Shown here piece by piece: positions 1 to 4,736 of a stretch of 5,330 nucleotides of DNA (positions are counted from its first letter, which is position 1; every line of letters begins with the position of its first letter). The stretch spans positions 1 through 5,330 of the forward strand of contig CAMYPV010000072.1 of NCBI GenBank assembly GCA_947293975.1, written 5' to 3'. The position numbers and the translations under genes were made by a program. The notes beneath the pieces were generated by a model that saw only the letters and a list, made by a program, of their open reading frames with translations, was not told the origin of the DNA and searched no databases. This DNA is from an uncultured Ezakiella sp. Lineage in GTDB: Bacteria; Bacillota; Clostridia; Tissierellales; Peptoniphilaceae.

Positions 1-315
1 AGTTATTTATTAAATTCTGGTATATTCCCATACACATCAGATGAATTGAAAGTATTAAATGATAAACTAAAAAGCACAAATACAGACGAAGAGCTTTTAG
101 AAGTAACTAATAAAATAGATGAAAAAATTAATTCAGAAAATATTTTTGTACCGATTGTATACAAGATGAATGCACTTATTTATTCGAATGCAATTGTTGG
201 TGATATTAAACCAAATTTAATTTTTCCATATAATTCACTTAAGAGTGCATATTTTACAACAAAAGAAAAAGATAAGATTAATAATGAAACCAAAGATGAA
301 AGTGTAGAAAATTAA
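1..315 (+). CDS. C-terminal fragment of a probable ABC transporter substrate-binding protein (family 5, peptide type)
   Basis: The frame is open from the first base, so the gene starts upstream of the window and only about 104 C-terminal residues are seen. A TTG at 46 could be read as a start, but nothing upstream of it looks like a ribosome site and the frame continues through it, so I treat the gene as partial. The fragment has a helix-like stretch (TDEELLEVTNKIDEKI), then FVPIVYKMNALIYSN, then a short segment ending in YNSLKSAYF. This order resembles the C-terminal lobe of oligopeptide-binding proteins: a helix of the 'ae.il.e' type, a 'PI.Y' strand, and a final 'Y' strand. Such proteins are extracytoplasmic lipoproteins that deliver peptides to an ABC permease. 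The last 19 residues are a charged, Lys/Glu/Asn-rich tail that is probably disordered. The family call is from pattern memory only; the N-terminus and any lipobox lie outside the window. A terminator separates this gene from the rnf operon. Confidence 0.5.
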   Translation, partial: SYLLNSGIFPYTSDELKVLNDKLKSTNTDEELLEVTNKIDEKINSENIFVPIVYKMNALIYSNAIVGDIKPNLIFPYNSLKSAYFTTKEKDKINNETKDESVEN

Positions 316-335
316 TTTTCTACACTTTATTTTTT
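301..335 (+). terminator. Intrinsic terminator overlapping the end of the upstream gene
   Basis: Positions 301-326 form a perfect 26-base palindrome. Folded as RNA this gives an 11-bp stem (AGTGTAGAAAA pairing with TTTTCTACACT) and a TTAA loop, followed by the T-rich tail TTATTTTTT (327-335). The stem is AT-rich, with three G-C pairs in the outer half. The upstream gene's TAA stop (313-315) lies in the loop, so the 5' arm encodes its last four residues. The reverse direction lacks a comparable T tract, so it is probably one-directional. It should insulate the rnf operon from upstream transcription. Confidence 0.85.
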
Positions 336-340
336 AGCAG

Positions 341-354
341 GTGATTTAAATCAC
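341..354. promoter_or_regulatory. Perfect 14-bp palindrome, candidate operator
   Basis: GTGATTTAAATCAC is a perfect inverted repeat. With its flanks (339-356) it reads AGGTGA-N6-TCACAA. The right half matches TCACAA, the half-site known for the redox repressor Rex (TTGTGA-N6-TCACAA), and the core also fits the TGTGA-N6-TCACA pattern of CRP/FNR-family proteins. The centre lies about 55 bp upstream of the main -35 box and just upstream of the weaker candidate promoter at 360-388. Assigning it to a given regulator is inference. It lies outside the preceding terminator hairpin and lacks its own T tract. Confidence 0.45.
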
Positions 355-359
355 AATTT

Positions 360-388
360 TTGGTGAATATATTTTTTATTCATATAAT
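360..388 (+). promoter_or_regulatory. Weak candidate upstream promoter
   Basis: A perfect TATAAT lies at 383-388, with TTGGTG at 360-365 and a 17-bp spacer. The -35 box matches the consensus at only three or four positions depending on weighting, and AT-rich DNA yields TATAAT by chance, so this is weaker than the promoter at 402-430. Its interest is its position: the palindrome at 341-354 ends five bases before the -35 box, a place where an activator could contact RNA polymerase. Confidence 0.25.
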
Positions 389-401
389 CGGCTTTATTAA
401 C

Positions 402-430
402 TTGAATTAAAGCGTTTGTTATGCTATAAT
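402..430 (+). promoter_or_regulatory. Main sigma-A-type promoter of the rnf operon
   Basis: TTGAAT (402-407) and a perfect TATAAT (425-430) are separated by 17 bp. The -10 box is preceded by TGC, an extended -10 element (TGn). Transcription would start near 436-438, leaving a leader of only about 20 bases before the rnfC ATG. That leaves no room for a riboswitch or attenuator downstream of this start. It follows the terminator at 301-335 and precedes a six-gene operon with no other obvious promoter. Confidence 0.75.
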
Positions 431-445
431 TTTTGTGAAAGGAAT

Positions 446-452
446 AGGTGAT
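446..452 (+). promoter_or_regulatory. Ribosome binding site that decides the rnfC start
   Basis: AGGTGAT matches the 3' part of the ideal anti-SD complement AGGAGGTGAT and is correctly placed for the ATG at 457. An in-frame GTG at 448 lies inside this site. That GTG would have to use AAAGGA (438-443) with only four bases of spacing. The ATG is therefore preferred, and it gives a protein that starts MNLKHLTFKGG, directly at the conserved RnfC N-terminus. Confidence 0.65.
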
Positions 453-456
453 ATTT

Positions 457-1782
457 ATGAATTTAAAACATCTTACTTTCAAGGGCGGTATACATATACC
501 AGAGTTTAAAGAACTTTCCGAGCATGCTTCAATCGAAAAAGCAACAGATGTTGATGAAGTAATTATTCCGCTTACTCAACACGTAGGTGCTCCTTGTGAA
601 GCAACTGTAAAAGTTGGCGACGAGGTGAAGATTGGTACAATGATTGGTGATTCAGACGCGTCATTATATGCGCCTGTTCATTCCAGTGTTTCGGGGGTCG
701 TCTCTAAAATCGAAGAAAGATTTACCCTTGATGGTTCTAGTGCAGTATGCGTAACTATTACAAATAATCATAAAGATGAGTTCGAATATTCTGTACAAGA
801 AAAGAAAATTGAGGATTTTACAGTAGAAGAGATTATTGAAGCTGTAAAAAAAGCCGGTGTTATAGGTATGGGTGGTGCTGCATTCCCAGCTCATAATAAG
901 CTTTCTGGTGCATTAAAAGGCATTGATTCTGTTATTTTAAACGGAGCTGAATGTGAACCTTATTTGACTTGTGACCATAGGATGATGATTGAATGGGGTG
1001 ACAAAATCATTGAAGGCTTGAGGCTAATAATGAAAGTTACCAATGCAACAAACGGTTACATAGGTATTGAAGATAACAAAAAAGATGCCATAGAAATTCT
1101 TAACCAAAAGTTAAGTTCTATGGATAATTTGCATGTTGCTGAACTTATTACTAAGTTCCCACAAGGTGACTCATATAGAATGGTTGATTCTATTTTAAAC
1201 CGTAAGGTTCCAATGGGTGGAAGAACTGGCAATGTAAATACTCTTGTAACTAACGTAGGAACTGCTGCAGCAATAGCAGACGCTGTATTAAGGGGCATTC
1301 CTTCATACGAAAGAGTAGTAACTGTAACTGGTGATGGAGTAAAAAATCCTAAAAATATTTTGGCTAGAGTTGGTACAAAAATTTCTGATTTGATAGAAAT
1401 GGCTGGTGGCTTTAAAGGCAGTCCAAAAGCTATAATTGCTGGCGGACCAATGACTGGTTTTTCACAATACGATGAAACAACTCCTGTTCAAAAAAATACG
1501 TCAGGTTTAATCGTAATTGCTCAAGATCCAAGTGCAGAATATGAAATGACCCCATGTATTAGATGTGGTAAGTGTATTGATGGTTGTCCTGTACATTTGA
1601 TGCCATTAAATATTGCGGCACTTGCATTAAATCATAGATTTGAAGAAACTGCAAAATATCATGCATCTGCTTGCATTGCTTGTGGATCATGCTCATATGT
1701 ATGTCCAGCTCATAGACCACTAACTGAGCTTGTAACAGCTGCTAAACGCGAACTAAGAGCAGCGGGTAGAAAGTCAAGATAG
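457..1782 (+). CDS. rnfC: RnfC, NADH-binding iron-sulfur/flavin subunit of the Rnf complex
   Basis: This is the cytoplasmic, membrane-associated subunit where the Rnf complex exchanges electrons with NAD(H). The 441-residue length is typical for clostridial-type RnfC without the long C-terminal tail of proteobacterial forms. In order: an N-terminal barrel domain from TFKGGIHIPE (about 1-110); a Complex I 51-kDa-like FMN/NADH-binding domain with the loop GVIGMGGAAFP (134-144) and the NGAECEP motif (162-168); an SLBB-like segment (about 285-335); and two [4Fe-4S] motifs, C367-C370-C373-C377P and C406-C409-C412-C416P. An in-frame GTG nine bases upstream (448) is a less likely start, because the ATG has the better-placed AGGTGAT site. 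This is the first gene of the operon, and rnfD follows after nine bases. Residues 235-260 (PQGDSYRMV to GGRTGNV) differ from the PQG-xEK-LI and GGLP pattern that I remember for the family. The identification is firm. Confidence 0.96.
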   Translation: MNLKHLTFKGGIHIPEFKELSEHASIEKATDVDEVIIPLTQHVGAPCEATVKVGDEVKIGTMIGDSDASLYAPVHSSVSGVVSKIEERFTLDGSSAVCVTITNNHKDEFEYSVQEKKIEDFTVEEIIEAVKKAGVIGMGGAAFPAHNKLSGALKGIDSVILNGAECEPYLTCDHRMMIEWGDKIIEGLRLIMKVTNATNGYIGIEDNKKDAIEILNQKLSSMDNLHVAELITKFPQGDSYRMVDSILNRKVPMGGRTGNVNTLVTNVGTAAAIADAVLRGIPSYERVVTVTGDGVKNPKNILARVGTKISDLIEMAGGFKGSPKAIIAGGPMTGFSQYDETTPVQKNTSGLIVIAQDPSAEYEMTPCIRCGKCIDGCPVHLMPLNIAALALNHRFEETAKYHASACIACGSCSYVCPAHRPLTELVTAAKRELRAAGRKSR

Positions 1783-1791
1783 GAGGTTAAA

Positions 1792-2976
1792 ATGACTGAT
1801 CAAGATTTAAAAAATATTGCTGACGAAACTCAAAAATCTGTTGAAGTTAAGTCAGAAACAATTGATAAAGTAGATGAGCCTCAAAAAACTGTTGTAGAAA
1901 ATGCTGCTGAAGCAAAGCCTTTTGAAGCAAAACCTGCTCCAAAGCCAGCGCCAGTAAAAAAATCAATAGTTGAAGAAGCAGAGGAAAAAAGTAGAATTTC
2001 AGATGAAGAATTTGAAAAGCTAAGCCTTGCGGAACAATTTGAAGCAAGAAGAGGAAATTGGAGCGTAGCTCTTGCACCTCACTTAAGAACTAGCAGAACA
2101 ACTCAAAAGATGATGATTGATGTTATTATTGCATTGACTCCGCAATTATTATTCTCAGTATATAAGTTTGGAATGCATGCAGCATTGATTATTGCACTAT
2201 CTGTTATTAGTGCAGTTTGTTTTGAAGCTTTAATTCAAAAAGCATTCCACAAAAAAGTTCTGGTTGGCGATTTATCAGCTGTGGTAACAGGTATACTATT
2301 AGCTTTTAACTTACCGGCAAATGTACCTTACTGGATTCCAATTGTAGGTTCGGCATTTGCAATTATTATCGCAAAAGAATTCTTTGGAGGAATCGGTTCT
2401 AACTTTGTAAACCCTGCTCTTGCAGGACGTGCAGCACTTATGATGAGCTGGCCAGCTATTATGACAAGCTACATTGGTCCAGACGGTATAACAGGTGCTA
2501 CAACTTTACAAATTATGAAAGCTGGAGAAGGCACATTACCACTACTTAAAGATGTAATTATTGGTAATATTAGCGGCGTTCTTGGTGAAACAGCTAGTAT
2601 ATGCATATTAATTGGATTTATATATCTTGTAATAAGAAAAGTTTTAGACTACAAGATTACATTAATATATGTCGCATCTACAATGGCAGTTTTATTTGCA
2701 CTAGGTGTTAGAGGTGAATTTTTACTATACCATTTATTTGGTGGTGGATTATTATTAGGTGCATGCTTCATGGCAACAGATTTTGTAACAGCACCAACAA
2801 CTCCAATTGGAAAAATTATTTTCGCATTGGGTTGTGGTATTCTTACAGCCTTAATTAGAATTAGAGGCGGCATGGCTGAGGGGGTTAGTTATTCTATTTT
2901 AATTATGAATACAGCAGTTCCACTAATTGATAGACTTACAGTTCCTAAGGTATTTGGGGAGGTAAAGGCAAAATGA
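1792..2976 (+). CDS. rnfD: RnfD, membrane flavoprotein subunit of the Rnf complex, with an N-terminal extension
   Basis: RnfD is an integral membrane subunit, related to NqrB, that carries covalent FMN in the electron path and helps form the ion channel. The start is secure: AGGAGG (1781-1786), overlapping the rnfC stop, lies five bases before the ATG. Residues 1-89 are an acidic and Ala/Lys/Pro-rich extension with no membrane segment. The conserved domain begins at W90 with SVALAPHLR. Hydrophobic segments lie near 107-125, 128-148, 160-174, 181-197, 265-282, 288-305, 310-327, 340-356 and 363-379. The flavinylation motif is DGITGAT (231-237), with T237 the expected phosphoester-linked FMN site for an ApbE-type transferase. 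NFVNPALAGRAA (204-215) and MATDFVTAPTTP (327-338) are family signatures. At 394 residues it is longer than the usual 310-350, and the extension accounts for this. Its stop overlaps the rnfG start by four bases (ATGA), so the two are probably translationally coupled. Confidence 0.95.
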   Translation: MTDQDLKNIADETQKSVEVKSETIDKVDEPQKTVVENAAEAKPFEAKPAPKPAPVKKSIVEEAEEKSRISDEEFEKLSLAEQFEARRGNWSVALAPHLRTSRTTQKMMIDVIIALTPQLLFSVYKFGMHAALIIALSVISAVCFEALIQKAFHKKVLVGDLSAVVTGILLAFNLPANVPYWIPIVGSAFAIIIAKEFFGGIGSNFVNPALAGRAALMMSWPAIMTSYIGPDGITGATTLQIMKAGEGTLPLLKDVIIGNISGVLGETASICILIGFIYLVIRKVLDYKITLIYVASTMAVLFALGVRGEFLLYHLFGGGLLLGACFMATDFVTAPTTPIGKIIFALGCGILTALIRIRGGMAEGVSYSILIMNTAVPLIDRLTVPKVFGEVKAK

Positions 2977-3548
2977 GAGAAACGATTAAATTAGGTCTTA
3001 TTCTTTTGGTTTTCTCACTTGTTTCTGCGGGTGTTCTTGGATTCGTAAACAGTATTACAGATCCAATAATAACAGAAAGAGAAGCTGAAGAAGCAAGAAA
3101 AGCTTATCAAAGCTTATTGCCAGAGGCTACAGATTTTGAAGAAGTAACTGGCGATGAATTCGCAAAATATAAAGCTAATTTTTCTAAATTAGTTAAAATT
3201 GTAAAAGCACTAAATAACGGTGAAACCATTGGTTATCTTTTAACTACAAATGGCGGAGGTTACGGTGGTGATATTACCGTAGTTACAGCAATTGTAGGTG
3301 AAGATGTAAAAGCTATAACAATATTAAAACATAAAGAAACACCACAAATTGGTACAAAAGTTGAATCTAAAGATTTCCAAGCTCAATATAGTGGTAAAAA
3401 AATCGGTGAACCAATTGGAGTAAAAAAAGAAAATCCGGGTGCAAACGATATTCAAGCTATATCTGGTTCAACTGTAAGTTCTAGAGGTGTTACTGCAGCT
3501 GTAAATATGGCTTTAGATGTATATAAGGAGCTTAACAATGGATTATAA
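2973..3548 (+). CDS. rnfG: RnfG, FMN-binding subunit of the Rnf complex
   Basis: RnfG, related to NqrC, is anchored by one N-terminal helix and exposes an FMN-binding domain on the outer face of the membrane, where it passes electrons between the RnfA/RnfE cluster and RnfD. The 191-residue length is normal. Residues 7-25 form the hydrophobic anchor. The FMN_bind domain covers about 84-184, with NGGGYGGDITVVTAIVG (93-109), LKHKETPQIGTKV (118-130), and the attachment motif SGSTVSS (164-170), where T167 is the expected FMN acceptor. The common form is SGAT[ST], so the Ala to Ser change at 166 is a mild variant, and the position six before T167 is Gln rather than Asp. The ATG overlaps the end of rnfD by four bases, with GGGGAGG (2956-2962) ten bases upstream. 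The 3' end overlaps rnfE by eleven bases. Confidence 0.95.
   Translation: MRETIKLGLILLVFSLVSAGVLGFVNSITDPIITEREAEEARKAYQSLLPEATDFEEVTGDEFAKYKANFSKLVKIVKALNNGETIGYLLTTNGGGYGGDITVVTAIVGEDVKAITILKHKETPQIGTKVESKDFQAQYSGKKIGEPIGVKKENPGANDIQAISGSTVSSRGVTAAVNMALDVYKELNNGL
3525..3530 (+). promoter_or_regulatory. Ribosome binding site that decides the rnfE start
   Basis: AAGGAG lies seven bases before the ATG at 3538, inside the last codons of rnfG. A longer in-frame reading from ATG 3517 is possible but has no ribosome site and would add seven residues not expected in RnfE. The start at 3538 is therefore preferred. Confidence 0.75.
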
Positions 3549-4155
3549 AAAAATAATTAAAGACGCATTGATCAACAATAATCCAGTACTAGTACAACTT
3601 ATTGGTCTATGTTCTGTGCTTGCTGTTTCAATCAATGTCAAAAACGCTATTGCAATGACTGCAGCAGTAGTATTTGTTACTACATTAAGTAATATATCAA
3701 TATCTTTATTAAGAAAAATAATTCCTGATAAGATTAGAATTCCAATTTACATTGTTGTTATTGCGACATTTGTTACATTGGTTGACATGTTCTTAAATGC
3801 ATTTGTTCCATCAGTTTACGCTTCACTTGGTTTATTTATTCCTTTGATTGTTGTAAATTGCTTGATTCTCGCTCGTGCAGAAAGCTTTGCAAGCAAAAAC
3901 AAATTATTGCCATCTGCTGTTGATGGATTTTTCAGTGGATTAGGATATGGTCTTGCAATTATTTTTCTAGCTGCTGTTAGAGAAATTTTAGGTTCAGGTG
4001 CAATATTTGGGTTTAAGTTTTCAGAAGCATTTAATCCAATGGGATTGTTTGTTATGCCTCCAGGGGCATTTATTATCCTTGGCATTATGATATTTGGATT
4101 AAATATCTATAGAAACAAACAAAAAGAAAAAGAAGACAAAGAGGAGGCTAAATAA
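3538..4155 (+). CDS. rnfE: RnfE, membrane subunit of the Rnf complex
   Basis: RnfE is homologous to NqrD and is one half of the inverted RnfA/RnfE pair that holds a [2Fe-2S] cluster in the middle of the membrane. The 205-residue protein has six likely helices, near 17-33, 36-57, 67-89, 95-113, 131-149 and 170-191. The cluster ligands are C25 in LIGLCSVLAV and C108 in LIVVNCLILARAE. Other signatures are NNPVLVQLIGL (14-24), KIRIPIYIVVIATFV (65-79) and VREILGSG (147-154). The usual GLCP motif reads GLCS here. The C-terminal tail (192-205) is short, highly charged and cytoplasmic. The gene overlaps rnfG by eleven bases, and its stop shares one base with the rnfA start (TAATG), so translation is likely coupled on both sides. 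RnfA and RnfE are homologous; this one is RnfE because of its NPVLVQ start and RAE motif. Confidence 0.95.
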   Translation: MDYKKIIKDALINNNPVLVQLIGLCSVLAVSINVKNAIAMTAAVVFVTTLSNISISLLRKIIPDKIRIPIYIVVIATFVTLVDMFLNAFVPSVYASLGLFIPLIVVNCLILARAESFASKNKLLPSAVDGFFSGLGYGLAIIFLAAVREILGSGAIFGFKFSEAFNPMGLFVMPPGAFIILGIMIFGLNIYRNKQKEKEDKEEAK

Positions 4156-4727
4156 TGAATGTATTTCAAATTATAATTTCAACAATTTTTGTTAACAACT
4201 ATGTATTTAGCCAGTTTTTAGGAATTTGTCCTTTCCTCGGAGTTTCAGGTAAAGTTGAAACTGCAAGTGGTATGGGACTTGCTGTAACTTTTGTTGTTAC
4301 GATAAGCTCAGCACTAACTTGGTTTATTCAACGATTTGTTCTTGATCCGTTAGGAATTGGCTACTTACAAACAATTGTATTCATTCTTGTTATTGCAAGT
4401 TTGGTTCAATTTGTAGAAATGGTTATTAAGAAGTTAAGTCCAGCTCTATATCAAGCGATGGGTGTTTTCTTACCACTTATTACTACTAACTGCGTTGTTT
4501 TAGGTGTTGCAATTGTAAACATTCAAAACGAATATAGTATTTTCCAAACGATTGCAAGTGCATTCGGTGCATCAGTTGGATTTACACTAGCACTATTATT
4601 ATTAAGTGCTCTTAGAGAAAGACTAGAGCTTGCAAATGTTCCTAAAGCATTACAAGGTTTTCCGATGGCACTTATTGCTGCTGGTTTAATGAGTATTGCA
4701 TTTACTGGATTTGCAGGATTGGTATAG
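4155..4727 (+). CDS. rnfA: RnfA, membrane subunit of the Rnf complex
   Basis: RnfA is homologous to NqrE and pairs with RnfE in inverted topology to hold the intramembrane [2Fe-2S] cluster through which electrons cross the membrane. The 190-residue length is typical. The ligands are C25 in FLGICPFLGVS and C113 in LPLITTNCVVLGVA. Other family signatures are FVNNYVFSQFLGICPF (12-27), TASGMGLAVTFV (36-47), LQTIVFILVIASLVQFVEM (71-89) and LRERLELANVPKALQG (153-168). Six hydrophobic helices fill most of the chain. GAGGAGG (4141-4147), inside the last rnfE codons, lies seven bases before the ATG. The ATG shares one base with the rnfE stop. A separate rnfB start follows nine bases after the stop. 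Confidence 0.96.
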   Translation: MNVFQIIISTIFVNNYVFSQFLGICPFLGVSGKVETASGMGLAVTFVVTISSALTWFIQRFVLDPLGIGYLQTIVFILVIASLVQFVEMVIKKLSPALYQAMGVFLPLITTNCVVLGVAIVNIQNEYSIFQTIASAFGASVGFTLALLLLSALRERLELANVPKALQGFPMALIAAGLMSIAFTGFAGLV

Positions 4728-4736
4728 GAGGTAAAT

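Noticed and set aside
364..382. TGAAT / ATTCA inverted repeat as a hairpin or operator
   Set aside because: The arms are only five AT-rich base pairs with a nine-base gap, which is not distinguishable from chance in this AT-rich stretch.
394..410. TTATTAACTTGAATTAA as a clostridial Rex operator over the -35 box
   Set aside because: The TTAA blocks are direct-looking with a 6-base centre and do not match TTGTTAA-N4-TTAACAA in spacing or symmetry; AT-rich DNA gives this by chance.
433..440. TTGTGAAA near the transcription start as a Rex half-site
   Set aside because: There is only one half; no TCACAA partner lies at the right spacing.
448..456. GTG start for rnfC, three codons upstream
   Set aside because: The GTG lies inside the AGGTGAT ribosome site that suits the ATG at 457, and it would have only four bases to AAAGGA. 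The ATG gives the expected N-terminus.
1847..2077. A minus-strand open frame opposite the RnfD extension
   Set aside because: It is a Leu/Gln/Phe-rich reverse reading of the Glu/Lys/Ala-rich codons, has no ribosome site that I could see, and does not resemble a protein.
3517..3537. Upstream ATG for rnfE
   Set aside because: No ribosome site precedes it, while AAGGAG is ideally placed for the ATG at 3538. The added residues are just rnfG codons read in another frame.
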